From Fragilariopsis cylindrus CCMP1102 (Eukaryota > Bacillariophyta > Bacillariophyceae > Bacillariales > Bacillariaceae), in assembly GCA_900095095.1 (NCBI GenBank), contig FMBT01000306.1, positions 248,001 to 312,000 on the forward strand: a stretch of DNA of 64,000 nucleotides, written 5' to 3'. A program made the position numbers and the translations under genes. Shown in pieces: positions 1 through 10,848 of this stretch. Position 1 is the stretch's first letter. Each line of letters begins with the position of its first letter. The notes beneath the pieces were generated by a model. That model did not search any database, was not told where the DNA came from, and saw only the letters and a program-made list of their open reading frames with translations.

Positions 1-295
1 ATGTCACAAGAAGACACTAGTAGTTAGTACTCACAATCACAAACGCTGCGACGTAGGCAACGAAAGATATCGAAAGATCTTACTTAATGTTGGAAAAGAA
101 GACATCTTTTTCGATCTTGATTGTGCGACTTCATGTGTATGTCAATGTATGTTCGAGTTCAGCAGCATCGGATGGAGACCATGCCAACTACCGCCTGCAT
201 CGCAAAGATCGAGAGAGACAATCGAAAAAGTTTCACGATTTTTCAAGTGCTCCCCTTTACATAACAATACATACTTAAAAACGACTTCTACAGGC

Positions 296-3091
296 AACAC
301 ACTTTAACTTTTCAATTTGGGTTTTCGTTAAAACTAGTGTTTTTAATTAACTGTTTTTTAAATCCAAAAAAGTGTAACTGGTTATAATTAACTACTGTAT
401 TCCCAAAAATTAGCATAGAGGGGACCCCCAAATTAAAAAATATAATTTGGGGTAAAAAATCGTAACCCCCCCCCCCCAAAAAAAACTTTACTAGTATTTG
501 TTAGTGTAGTATATATATGATAACAACTTTAGCATCAAGTATATACACCTAAAAAGTCATTTTTTTGGAAAATTTAACTATGAAGTTTACAATTGACCTA
601 TTGGATGGTGAATTGTTATATTCCTTAGTCATGTAAGCCTACTGGTATCTCACAATGTAGACTCACACACAGCACACATTTTAGGGATTTAAAATGTATG
701 TGTACCCACAACAAAATATCTCATTCGAAAGTGTTGCAACAGACAACACCTTCTGGGTCTAGTGTACTAGCATCCGCATAGTATATAGAACATGGTGTTT
801 GCCTCCTACCACTTTTTTGTTCCTGCGGTTGGAGAGTAAATTTGATTTTGCTGCTGCGGTATGTACACAAATAACAATATTTTCCAGCAAAATGCACCAA
901 GAAATCTCTTATTCAAAATGGTTATAAATGAGAACTTTCTTTTGGTTGGGTGTAGTAGCCTCCACATAGTTTATGAGAACATGGTGTTACCCTCCTACCA
1001 CTTTTTTGTTGCTGCGGTTGAAGGGAAAAATTGATTTTGGTGTGGGAGGTATGCACACAAATAACCATATTTTTGAGCAAAATGCATCACGGAACTTCTT
1101 ATTCGGAATGGTTGCAACAGAGAACTTTCTTTTGGTTGGGTACAGCAGCCTCCACATAGTGTATGAGAACATGGTGTTACCCTCCTACCACTTTTTTGTT
1201 CCTGTGGTTGAAGGGAAAAATTGATTTTGGTGTGGGAGGTACGCCATATTTTTGAGCAAAATGCAAGACAAAATCTCTTATTTGGAATGGTTGCAACAGA
1301 GAACTTTCTTTTGGTTGGGTGCAATAGCCTCCACATAGTGTATGAGAACCTTGTGCTACCCTCCTACCACTTTTTGGTCCTGCAGCTGAAGAGAAAAGTT
1401 GATTTTGCTGTTGGAGGTAGGCATGCAAATAGTCATATTTTTGAGCAAAATGCAAGACAAAATCTCTTATTTGGAATGGTTCCAAGGGAGAACTTTCTTT
1501 TGGTTGGGTGCAATAGCCTCCACATAGTGTATGAGAACCTTGTGCTACCCTCCTACCACTTTTTGGTCCTGCAGCTGAAGAGTAAACTTGATTTTGCTGT
1601 TGTGGTAGGCACAAAAACAACTAGGTGAACATGAGATCCAGGTGTAGGTTGGTATGAAACACTAGACAGATTGAATGTGTTTCCCTCCTACCATCCCTGG
1701 TGATTCATCATCATTCGACTAAAGTAATTTCTAATTGGTTTCATTTTCATCTCACAAATTCTCCAGTGAAGTTTGGTTATTGGAATATTAAACAACTTTG
1801 AATAATAAGATAGATTATGAATAACTTCTCCTTAGGTAAATAATAAAATGAATAACTTCTCCTTAGGTTCTAGAACCAGCAAGGTGCACCAAAATCCCAC
1901 CCAGCCATCCATCTCATACCCATAGAGGATGAACCAAGGGTCGTGATCCCTCATATTTACCTTATTCTTGCCTCCAGAACACAAACATTGCATTTTGGCC
2001 AACATGTCATATTTCCATGCCCAAAAGTACCATTCAGAAATAGGCTGCCACAACATCAAAAAAAGGAATTGGACCATGGTTTCAACACCCAGATACCTTC
2101 AATTTATGCATATGGTAAAAATACACCAACAATGCATGAATCATTTGCCATATTGGTGGTGTAGTGGGACGGGGAACAATAGAATAGACATAAAATGGCC
2201 AAGAATGCACACACTGCAAAAATATCTGAGATGCTACAGCGCCCATACCAGGTATGCTGAGTCCCAAATAAAATAGCTAGACATCAACCAAATTCATAAA
2301 CGTTTTGGATTATATCATTGCTTGAGGTAACCATACATATATTTGGGGTGTCACAGGTCAAAATCCACTGCTATTAAAATACACAATTTCTCTAAGTGCC
2401 AAGTGTGCGTGTAATCAAGGCCGTGATGCACCATCAATACAGACGTAATAACCTTAAAAGATTATATGGAGCTCAACATTATACCTATGGGTACAAGGTC
2501 CAACTATTGCTTAGGGCTCTAGGGAGGTTAGGAAGGTGTCAGGGTGTACAAAGCCAAAAAAAGGGTCATTTATGCCCCAAAACAGGTTTTTCCCCTTTAG
2601 CACCCACATCAGCATGGTCCTGCCCACAGCTCGCCAAGTTTATATTCCCTTTGGTGTATATGGTCAACCCCATGTGCTTACTTTGGGACAATTCATATTT
2701 TCGAGTGTGTACTAGGTCATCCCCCCCCCCCAAAATGGGCCATTTTCCCATGTCCTAGGCTGCATCACACCCTTTACCACCTTCCAGTGTGAAGAAAGCA
2801 TACCTAGTGCCCCAAAGTCCGGTCCAGGTATCCGCCCTATGCATATTAAGCTCATACTATACCATCTGATTGGGACTTTATACATGCTAGGATGGGTTAG
2901 AATGCCAGAAAGTGGAGTGGTACAGGTAGCAATTACCACAGTACATGACTTAGTTTTTCGAATAAAAACTAAATAGGTACAAGTCTGTCCTTTGAATAGA
3001 AATTAAAGTGTTACTAACTAAGTACTTTTTTTTGCACAAAAGTCTAGCACTTTTTAATTAACTAAAAAGCCTGAAAAAGTTAAAGTGTGTT
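296..3091. mobile_element. Possible degenerate element bounded by 20-bp inverted repeats
   Basis: Positions 296-314 (AACACACTTTAACTTTTCA) and the reverse complement of 3072-3091 are identical apart from one T in a T-run. The similarity weakens inward, although both ends carry a TTTTTAATTAACT segment. The interval has no recognisable transposase and I found no clear target-site duplication, so a non-autonomous or relic DNA element is only one reading. Chance inverted repeats in AT-rich DNA remain possible. Confidence 0.3.
715..1640. repeat. ~189-bp tandem repeat, nearly five copies
   Basis: The landmark segment around GTTGCAACAGAGAACTTTCT recurs at about 733 (diverged), 921, 1111, 1290 and 1479, giving spacings of 188, 190, 179 and 189 bp. 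Each unit also contains a CCACATAGT...GAGAACATGGTG segment and a CCCTCCTACCACTTTTT segment. The third, fourth and fifth copies are nearly identical over long stretches, while the first is diverged, as expected for unequal exchange. Frames open through the array on both strands are repeat artefacts because their translations are periodic. Confidence 0.9.
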
Positions 3092-3399
3092 CAAAAACGT
3101 TGAAAGAAAGAATAAATGAAGAATAAATTTTGCATCTCCACACAACCACAACAAATCTCAATTCAGTTCAACTCAGCTACTAAATCACACTATTATCCTG
3201 TGATTTATTTGTATATATTAACCAACAAAAATGCTACATGTATAGTAACAAGTAACAAATAAATAACATATATATATCTATATTAACACTATATAGCTAG
3301 TGACTATAGCTACATATTATTCTAATGCAGCTCTATCTGTCTCACATTTTCCTTCGGTAATGTAATGCAAAGAAATAATGTTATAGACTGAATATATCA

Positions 3400-5133
3400 T
3401 CAAAGTTTTGGATTGTTCGGATCCCATCGGATCCATTGTTGTCGAAACGGATCATAATATAAGCGCGTCATCAACGGTGATGCTGATTCTGGATTGTTAA
3501 AAGAAGAATTCCAAAATTGGACCAACGACGATGACGACAACACTTTCGTCATTGTTGTGACAATAAATAAGGATGATGATGGCGATCGCAATCGATCAAC
3601 GACATTGTTGTCGTAGAGGAAAGGCTGTTCCTGCAATTGTTTCTCTTGTTGGAATTGATTGCGAATTCGTTCCAACGTAGGTGGTCGTTGCAATTTACGA
3701 CGACGGGGAACCACATATGGCATCCACCAATTTCGATTTACGGAGTTGTTGTTGTTGTTGTTGTTGTTGTTTATCTTGCTGTTTTTGTCTTTGCCGTTGT
3801 TTGGGGAATACGCGGTAGATAGAGACGGTGGCGGAGGGCGAGTGTTCGTCGACCGCAATAAACGTTTCAATTTCAATATGTCCTTTTTCTTACTCTCATT
3901 GTTATCCTTACTGGGCAATGATGATGACGACGATGAAGAAGGTGAAAGAACCAATTCTAATCCACAACTTCGACTACAGCTGATGTTACTTGTACTACTA
4001 TTAGTGTTAATATTATCATCGCTGTGGTTGTTGTAGTTGATAACATTACGATTGACTAGAACACAAAGTTGTCGAGCAATATTCCGTGCACCGTATGAAT
4101 GTGGTATATCTTCAAAGAAGTATGTAGCATCTCCACCACATTCTTTTAATATAGGATCGATCAAACCAGGATGGTATTCGGCAAAGTGAGTAAAATCGAA
4201 GATATGTCCATGTAAACCCAATAAACATTCATCGATTGTATTTTTATTTGCAAGAAGATAATCAATGTAGCATTCACCAAAAACAAAATAAAATTCTTTC
4301 ATCGTTATTGTTGCTGTCTTAGTAATCGTCGTCAACATCATCTTATCGAGATAGTTCGAGAGCTGTTCTTCCAACCAGCTGTCATCATCATCGTCGTCGT
4401 CATCTGACTTTATTGCTTGTAACGGTGGTATGAGTTGAAGAGAAGTGCAAAAGACTGTACGAGCAACTTTCCATCGTAACAAGACATCACCATAATCTCT
4501 ATACCATAGTCGTTTCCAAATATCGTGACAAATAATGTCGATGTGTATACTGGAACAACATTGGAAAATAGAATCCAGTGAAAGTACATCTCGGGGATGT
4601 AAATAACAAGTCAGATGTGATAATATCACGGGTGGTAAGGCTGTTAGCGATTTATTATTGCTTCCTTCATCGAGAGTACTGATCTTATTCTTGCTTCTGT
4701 TGCTGTTGTTACTATTATTGTTTTTGCCGTTATGATTTTCCGTATAGAAATTCGTCGCCGAAGAATAAGATAAAGCATCACGACTATCACCATGATTCAC
4801 AACATTGTCATTGTCATCGCCGTCGCCGTCGCCGCAATTGTCATTGTCATTGCCATTTTCGTCATCATCATCATTAATATCGTCATTGATATCGTCATTG
4901 ATACCGTCATTGGTATTGTCTTTGTTGCTACAAGTACTTTTGAATAAATATGTTGCCGACGAATAACGAAGAAACTTCCATCCGATCCAAAATAAACACC
5001 AATCGATAGGTCGATCAGATAAAAATCGAGCCACACAAAATAAAGGGACTGCCTGTCTACACCAATCTTTCAATCCCCGACCAACTGTTTCTATCGCCTC
5101 TAATCGAATACTCATTGCTATAAAGTATCTCAC
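3400..5133 (-). CDS. F-box and cytochrome b5-like heme-binding domain protein
   Basis: A 577-residue intronless frame. Residues ~165-212 (ALPPVILSHLTCYLHP... IWKRLW) look like an F-box, which would link the protein to SCF ubiquitin ligases. Residues ~295-362 resemble cytochrome b5: GHIFDFTHFAEYHPG contains the first heme-ligand histidine (H321 in HPG), and H345 in EDIPHSYGARNIA sits where the second ligand is expected. In the usual HPGG the last Gly is Leu here. An N-terminal hydrophobic/aromatic stretch (~28-64) may be a membrane anchor. The rest is Asn/Asp- and Ser-rich linker encoded by triplet repeats. The next gene upstream on the same strand is an FNR-like reductase, a plausible but unproven electron donor. 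Confidence 0.75.
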   Translation of the reverse strand: MRYFIAMSIRLEAIETVGRGLKDWCRQAVPLFCVARFLSDRPIDWCLFWIGWKFLRYSSATYLFKSTCSNKDNTNDGINDDINDDINDDDDENGNDNDNCGDGDGDDNDNVVNHGDSRDALSYSSATNFYTENHNGKNNNSNNSNRSKNKISTLDEGSNNKSLTALPPVILSHLTCYLHPRDVLSLDSIFQCCSSIHIDIICHDIWKRLWYRDYGDVLLRWKVARTVFCTSLQLIPPLQAIKSDDDDDDDDSWLEEQLSNYLDKMMLTTITKTATITMKEFYFVFGECYIDYLLANKNTIDECLLGLHGHIFDFTHFAEYHPGLIDPILKECGGDATYFFEDIPHSYGARNIARQLCVLVNRNVINYNNHSDDNINTNSSTSNISCSRSCGLELVLSPSSSSSSSLPSKDNNESKKKDILKLKRLLRSTNTRPPPPSLSTAYSPNNGKDKNSKINNNNNNNNNSVNRNWWMPYVVPRRRKLQRPPTLERIRNQFQQEKQLQEQPFLYDNNVVDRLRSPSSSLFIVTTMTKVLSSSSLVQFWNSSFNNPESASPLMTRLYYDPFRQQWIRWDPNNPKL

Positions 5134-5715
5134 GTTTTTAGTTCATGACATTATATTTTCAATGAGAAAGCACTCGTCTTTTTTTCGAACGGGATGAATA
5201 GAAAGAAGCATACTCGTCTTCTTTCGAATGCATGGGATGGGATGAATCATCGAACCAGGTTTTGGGGGATAATTTTGTCTTTTCTTGATTTTGGGGTAGA
5301 AGAAAATGCACACAATTTTTGTAAAAATTGATACAGTAAATTTATTACCCTCGAGTTACCGATAGTTGATGTTTGATGTCACTCTTACACTGTACAAAAA
5401 CCTGTCTCTGCTCAAAAAAGTAACTGTACCTAGCTTAGAAAACCCTCTTTGTCACGTACAATTATGTCAATCCTAACCAAAGTTTGATTAGTAGCTTCAG
5501 GACTATCATCTGGTAGCAGTTTAGTATTAATAAAAGGAATGATTAAAAAGTAGTAAAAATTCATATTTCTTAAATTACTGTATCTAACATCAGGAAATGA
5601 ATGGATCGAGTACAAATAATTCTTCCATTACTTCGTTACGATGTGTACGGGTATATACGAAAAACTGGATCAATGGTAACTATCTATAACAATTCTGATC
5701 TTACTACTACAATTT
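5134..5715. other. Spacer upstream of the F-box/cyt b5 gene
   Basis: The spacer lies between two genes on the minus strand and should contain the promoter of the F-box/cyt b5 gene. A short imperfect duplication is present: an ACTCGTCTT...TTCGAA...GGGATGAAT segment occurs at ~5172-5199 and again at ~5212-5247. Nothing else was recognised. Confidence 0.5.
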
Positions 5716-6974
5716 CTATTGCTTTACAGAAGATGACGATGTTGACAACGTCGTTGCCGCCGTCGTTACAACTTGTTTATTTTTTCTTTCTTCATCATCG
5801 TCATCATTCTCACCTAATAGGATCGCATCACAAATATTATTAATTGCAGCATCATTAGGTTCGGCTGCGTGATTGAAATAAGCTTCCGTCGTTACACGCT
5901 TCTTAGCAACACCAGCTTTTGCTAGCCCTTTTGTCCATTCGTTCACTAATTGACCATTTCCAATTATATGATAATGTGTATTTCGAATCATACATAGATT
6001 ATCATCATCGTCGTTATCATCTCGTTGTAGATAACGGTCAAGTAAAACATCTGGACTATTCAACGATAACCTACCAACTTCTTCCGTAATTACAGCCTTC
6101 CAATTAAATTGTTTTCCTAATGAACGTGCGTCCGACTGTAACCGGTTTAAATCATCTGTCATTGCTATTTCATCTTGTGTTCGAAAACTCGCAATCAAAT
6201 CAATAGCTATATCATTATCATTATTATTATCTTCATCATCTGCTGATGGAGATAATAACAGTTCGATAGCGCCTATACATGGGCCTATACCAACACCGGT
6301 TGAAATCATTACAACCCGTCTTGTTGTATCTACATTTTCTTTGTCGTCTTCGTTATCAACCTGACTAGCCATTCGGATACCTTCCACTATTGGTACTTTA
6401 AACCTTCCACCGAATTGTACAGGTGTACTAGGTATCGATGTAGCTAAAACATTTGATTTGTATCCAACCTCTCTGATCAATACCTGAAATCCAGGAGAGT
6501 TGTTGTTGTCATCGTTGCTATCACTGCTACCGTATCCACGGCTAACAGTGTATGGTCCTCTTAACCATCCATCATTGTTATTTAAATCTCGTTTTGTTTT
6601 GTCGTTCATGGTAGCATTAAATGACGTCGACGATGATAAAGAATCATCGGTTGTAGCAGGTGGTGGTTGGATTTCCAATGCCAAAACGTGTCCTGGTTGA
6701 TAGTAACCGTCTTCAAAGTCGTTTTCCTCTTCTTCGTTGTTAAATTTTTGTCATAATCGATATGCAAAAGATAACTTCCTTTACCCACCGCTTCGGAACG
6801 TTGTAATACCCCCCTTTGTTTTTGATATTGTGGAGCGCCGCCTTCGGCAAATAATACCTGATGCTGTAGATGTCGATGACGACGATAAGAAGTATTTCGA
6901 ACTCCGCCGTCTACGATCGGCGTGAAACCTGTTGTTACACATAATGGCAATAGTAAGAGTTTGAGCAAAACCAT
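5716..6974 (-). CDS. Plastid-targeted FNR-like flavin oxidoreductase (one frameshift)
   Basis: The N-terminus MVLLKLLLLPLCVTTGFTP is a signal peptide followed by an aromatic +1 residue, the diatom plastid-import pattern. GSYLLHIDY and DGYYQPGHVLALEI are beta strands of the FAD-binding barrel of ferredoxin-NADP reductase-like enzymes. GPYTVSRG resembles the flavin-binding RxYS strand. ISTGVGIGPCIGAIEL is the nucleotide-binding loop, and YHIIGNGQLVNEW plus a C-terminal VTTEAYF complete the fold. The frame breaks near 6750 in an AAAAATTT run; one added base joins both parts into ~419 residues. This is probably a sequencing error. The exact substrate is unknown. It could pair with the neighbouring cytochrome b5 protein only if both were in the same compartment, which the targeting signals do not suggest. 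Confidence 0.7.
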
Positions 6975-7515
6975 TTCAGATACTTGTATTTGAGACTGAT
7001 GGAAGCGATAATATCGTAGTTAATAGAATGAAGTAGGAGCAGCTTTAGTGATACAGTGCCACTTTATGTTAAGTAGACGATCGATGAGTGAACGTTGTGT
7101 TTGTGAACAAAAATAAATGAAAGATACTGTACAAAACTGTGATTGACTCAGAGATTGATTCAGACGATAAAGTGGGGAATTTCGCCTGCTCTCGCCCCCT
7201 TTCGACTTTTAGTCGCGCGTGTCAAAAGTGTGAAAGTGTCGTGTATAATATCTTTCATAAAAGAGTCGACGTCGACTAAGTTCTCACTCACTCTCGTCGT
7301 CGAAAGATCGAAATCGGAAAGATACCTTTACAATAACAGCACAACATACTTTTTCCTACAAACTTCAATGAGTCATAAGTACGCAACTAACATATGATAT
7401 CTTCTCATCGTTAGTCAAAAGTATTATTATCAAAAGGATATATTGTACCGTACATTCATTCATCAATAACATTAGTTTTATTATCTATTTTACACTGCAT
7501 CTCAAAATCGGAACC
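6975..7515. promoter_or_regulatory. Shared promoter region of two divergent plastid-protein genes
   Basis: This 541-bp spacer separates the starts of the FNR-like gene (left, minus) and the lumenal WW-like protein gene (right, plus). It must therefore contain both promoters. A TTTCGCC element near 7187 is the only recognisable motif, and it may be chance. Confidence 0.4.
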
Positions 7516-8327
7516 ATGAGACAATTCAATCTTGCCATCGCCCGATCATATACGACGACACTACTTCTTGTGGTTTTAGCTTGGTGTTGCTTTTGCGGCG
7601 GCGGCAATCAAGTCATGGCATTTCATCAGTCGAAGGTACCGATTATTATTCCTACTGGAATTCTATCTACTAGTAGTAGTACCTCGTCGTCGTCCTCGTC
7701 AAACTCTCCACTACGACCTGTTGTTTCTGATCCTGATTTTGCAGCGGTCGCAAGGACAGCTGTCGGAGCAGCTACTTTAGCGGTTCTCTTGACAGTCGGA
7801 ACACCGTTCTTGGCAGCACCCGCCTTTGCCGCTAGCACCGGCAGTGCGACAGCGGCACAAATTTATGTCGATCAAATCCCCCCAACGACGATTAGTATCG
7901 AAATTAATGACTTGCCTATAGTTGGGAATTTGTTAAGTGGTACCTACGCAAAAGTCGATACTGCAACTGCTATTATAAAAAGAGAGAACAATGCCCCATC
8001 AGTTGTTATTAAGTCTCCAAAAGATAAGGCTAAGGCCATCAAGGGGCACTAGGGGGTCATATTGAAGTTGATATTGCTGGAAAGGCCGGTCTTAAGACAC
8101 ATCTAGACGTTGATGTAGCAGCCGATGAGGCCGGTGTAGCAAGAGTTCGAATCGCATCTGATCTCATTCCACCTTTGCCATTCAAAAACCTTGCATCGTC
8201 GTCTTCTTCGTTGAATGGAGGGAAGGAAAGTATATGGCAAAGTGTAACTAATATGGGTAGCGGCGAATCTTATTATTTCAACACAAAAACGGGTCTAACA
8301 CAATTCGAAAAACCAGATAAGATCTAG
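7516..8327 (+). CDS. Predicted thylakoid-lumen protein with C-terminal WW-like motif (one frameshift)
   Basis: The first ~40 residues form a signal peptide ending in MAFHQ, a plastid-import site. A second hydrophobic segment, LAVLLTVGTPFLAAPAFAAS, resembles a thylakoid-transfer signal with an AxA cleavage site, so the mature protein should be lumenal. The mature part (IYVDQIPPTTISIEINDLP..., ALGGHIEVDIAGKAG...) is an unrecognised beta-rich domain. The last ~30 residues (SIWQSV...ESYYFNTKTGLTQFEKP) match a WW domain except that the second Trp is Phe. The frame stops at 8052 after KAIKGH. One extra G in the preceding G-run restores a 270-residue protein, and 812+1 nt is divisible by three. The frameshift is most likely an assembly error. 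Confidence 0.7.
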
Positions 8328-9012
8328 CTAGCTAGCTAAGTAAAATAACGATAGTAAAAGTACCATTAGTAGAGCATAAAAGCTCTAGCCAAATAAATAT
8401 TATAGTAGGAGATTTTAGGAACAAAAGGTAAAATTTTGAAAGAACACTTGCATCGTCACCACTATTTATATTGTAGCTCCGCATTACTCCTACAGTTTAA
8501 CTCAGGATGAACATGTTAAAGTATAATTACATTGTACTGGTGCAGTTAAAGAGATTGAGAAATACAGGGGTACTGTACGGTAATATTATTACCCCTGGAG
8601 AGAAATACAATAAATAAAGGGAGGGATACGATTATTTAAATCATTTCGTAAAATTTCTTTATGAATTTTTCCACGAATGAATTGCGCTGATGTCAATTTT
8701 GAATTTGTTCTTCTTATCATTACACGGTATTCTAGTATTTAAACCTGATTGATGCGCATGATGCATTTGGCACTTGATATGATATCCATGTTGAATGTTA
8801 CGGTAGCTATGTTATGTTGACAAAAACTTTTTGAGTTGCGTCTTCTTCGTATTCTATCTATTTGCGTGTACCTACCTGGTACTACTACTAGCTCGAAGAC
8901 TACTTCGAAGCGAACTGCTCTCCTACCGGTGTTAACTTGATAATCGCATACAGAATTATCTAGTAGACTTCGTCGAAAATCAAATATCGAAATCCCAATA
9001 ATAATTAGTAGT
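8328..9012. other. AT-rich spacer
   Basis: This spacer holds the 3' end of the lumenal-protein gene and the promoter of the next plus-strand gene. A (CTAG)n palindrome, GATCTAGCTAGCTAGCTAAG, overlaps the stop codon at 8321-8340. No gene was recognised. Confidence 0.5.
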
Positions 9013-10773
9013 ATGAGGCAACGGAAGAGTTTTCATTATGGCCCTGATGGGGCCTTGGATTCCGATGAGGAGAGTGATCCAGAAGACTTCATCCAGGCAG
9101 CTCACCCAGGAGAGGGAGAAGATGGAGTAGTATCGAAATTGACAACATTGTCAGCAGCAACCGATACGAACGCCAACGCCAACGAAAATGATTCTATCGA
9201 TAGTACTGGCAGTACAAATAATGCTAATTGTAGACGATTCATATTTCGGCATTTAGAAGTTTTTACTGCTGGTAAAGTTTGGTATGTCCAATGTATGACA
9301 ATTGCAATATTTGCCTTCTTGACGTATTCATATAATAATATTAATGTTGGTGTTGATATCAATACGATGACGACTCCTCCAACATCAACTAATGTACAGA
9401 TTGCAATAATGACAGTACTTACATTAGTCGGTGCATCACCATTTTGTAGAACGCATTTAATAACAGCAGCAATTGGTACATTTGTTGGTGGTCAAAATAT
9501 TATTGGTTCGCACGGTCTGGATACGTATACAAGCGGTGCAAATGAATTTCATTATACAAATTATTTATGGCTGTTGCTATTATCAGCAGTTGTTGGATTG
9601 ATTTGGTGTTTTATTATAACTAATCCAAGATTAAATATATTAGATGGTTATGCTGGCCGACTAGGCTCAACAACATTTATTGGTATGAATGTTACAATGC
9701 TCCTATTTTTTGGTCCGTTGAATGTAGTTGATTGGAATCGATATTATTATGGATTAGTACATATAGTTCATGTCGGTGAAGAAGATTCTGCGACAAATAA
9801 AACAATGTCTTTGGTATTATTATCTAGTAATGCTTGGACGTGGATAGAAGAAACTGAATTAGCAATTGGATACGTCCTTGCCGTTATTTGGTTAGGATTT
9901 GTATCTGGTACTACTCGTATATTTCATCAACGATATGTACAACATTGGCATCGTATCAACAAGGAGCCAACCCAAACACCACCAGTACCACTCAACAATG
10001 TATTAATTCCTGTATTGTGGTGTTTACTGAGTATACTAATTGTCAATTCAACTGGATATATACATTCCCCTGGTCTATATAATGGATTTGCTGTGGGTGC
10101 ATATATTGGTATGGCATCAATACAAAAAATATCAACAATAGCAAAATTTGTAACAGTATCAATGGTTGCAGCATGTTGGGGATTAACACTAACACCCTTT
10201 TTTATTGGATTTGCTGGTAAATCAGGATTTACATCAATGTGTGGCCATGTAACACATATCGGTATTGAAATACTTATAGAACGTATACAAATAATACTAA
10301 GACTGAGGCGACGACAGCAGCAGCAGCAGCGACAGCGGCAAGATGAACAATCGCAGGTTACAACCCAACAACAGACAGAACCCATTGAGTCCAACACATC
10401 GCAAGTTCCAGTGCAGGCGCAAGAACAACATTCTTTTCATCTGCATTATTCACACAAACCTTCAAAGAAGAAAGAACAAATCTTTGTCACGAAGCAACAA
10501 AGACGACAACAGCAACGACTGCAACATCAACAGTATGATTCTCTCCATCAGCATCAGCATCAGCCACAAGATTCAGTCGTACAACTTCATCATCGAGCTT
10601 GGGATACTACATCAAAGAAGGTTACTGATGGCAATAATCATAGTAATGGGGATGATGTGTGGGAGCATCCAAAATTACAACATAAAGTGGATACTGTGGC
10701 GCATCACCGACATAACGATAAAGAATCATCGTTGTCATATGAAGCAAAAATAGACAAAATAGATGTTGTCTAA
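9013..10773 (+). CDS. Polytopic membrane protein of unknown function
   Basis: A 586-residue frame with an acidic N-terminal tail (SDEESDPEDFIQAA). It has about eight hydrophobic segments between residues ~95 and ~430, including WYVQCMTIAIFAFLTYSY, YLWLLLLSAVVGLIWCFII, LAIGYVLAVIWLGFVSG and VLIPVLWCLLSILIVNS. Gly-rich loops such as AAIGTFVGGQNIIGSHG and YNGFAVGAYIGMASIQK recall channel or transporter half-helices, but I recognise no family. The last ~150 residues are a Gln/His-rich tail (RRRQQQQQRQRQ and similar), probably disordered. There is no signal peptide, intron or frameshift. It could be a plasma- or endomembrane transporter. Confidence 0.7.
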   Translation: MRQRKSFHYGPDGALDSDEESDPEDFIQAAHPGEGEDGVVSKLTTLSAATDTNANANENDSIDSTGSTNNANCRRFIFRHLEVFTAGKVWYVQCMTIAIFAFLTYSYNNINVGVDINTMTTPPTSTNVQIAIMTVLTLVGASPFCRTHLITAAIGTFVGGQNIIGSHGLDTYTSGANEFHYTNYLWLLLLSAVVGLIWCFIITNPRLNILDGYAGRLGSTTFIGMNVTMLLFFGPLNVVDWNRYYYGLVHIVHVGEEDSATNKTMSLVLLSSNAWTWIEETELAIGYVLAVIWLGFVSGTTRIFHQRYVQHWHRINKEPTQTPPVPLNNVLIPVLWCLLSILIVNSTGYIHSPGLYNGFAVGAYIGMASIQKISTIAKFVTVSMVAACWGLTLTPFFIGFAGKSGFTSMCGHVTHIGIEILIERIQIILRLRRRQQQQQRQRQDEQSQVTTQQQTEPIESNTSQVPVQAQEQHSFHLHYSHKPSKKKEQIFVTKQQRRQQQRLQHQQYDSLHQHQHQPQDSVVQLHHRAWDTTSKKVTDGNNHSNGDDVWEHPKLQHKVDTVAHHRHNDKESSLSYEAKIDKIDVV

Positions 10774-10848
10774 TAATATCTATCTTTAACTTTAACTTTA
10801 GAGGGTATATTTATCTTTTATTTATTTACTGTATATACGTTCATTCAT

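Larger units (their letters stand above)
1..3399. other. Gene-poor AT-rich region with tandem repeats
   Basis: No convincing gene is visible in this 3.4-kb stretch. The short open frames are not conserved-looking and several are by-products of the tandem repeat. The stretch holds poly-C tracts near 466-477 and 2720-2730, the ~189-bp tandem repeat, and short inverted repeats at 296-314 and 3072-3091. Its composition (CCCTCCTACCAC-type segments, long C runs) differs from the triplet-rich genic DNA to the right. Positions 1832-2939 might be a badly decayed transposable element, but I could not identify a domain. Confidence 0.6.

Noticed and set aside
987-1628. Open frames of 61-147 codons on both strands within the repeat array
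   Set aside because: Their translations are periodic copies of the 189-bp repeat and carry no domain; they are open because the unit length is near a multiple of three.
1832-2939. Possible retrotransposon gag/pol remnant on the minus strand
   Set aside because: No zinc knuckle, protease, RT or integrase motif could be read in any frame; the frames are short and lack conserved composition.
3637-4036. Hydrophobic open frames opposite the F-box/cyt b5 gene
   Set aside because: They are antisense readings of Asn/Asp triplet tracts (poly-Val/Leu), a shadow of the real gene.
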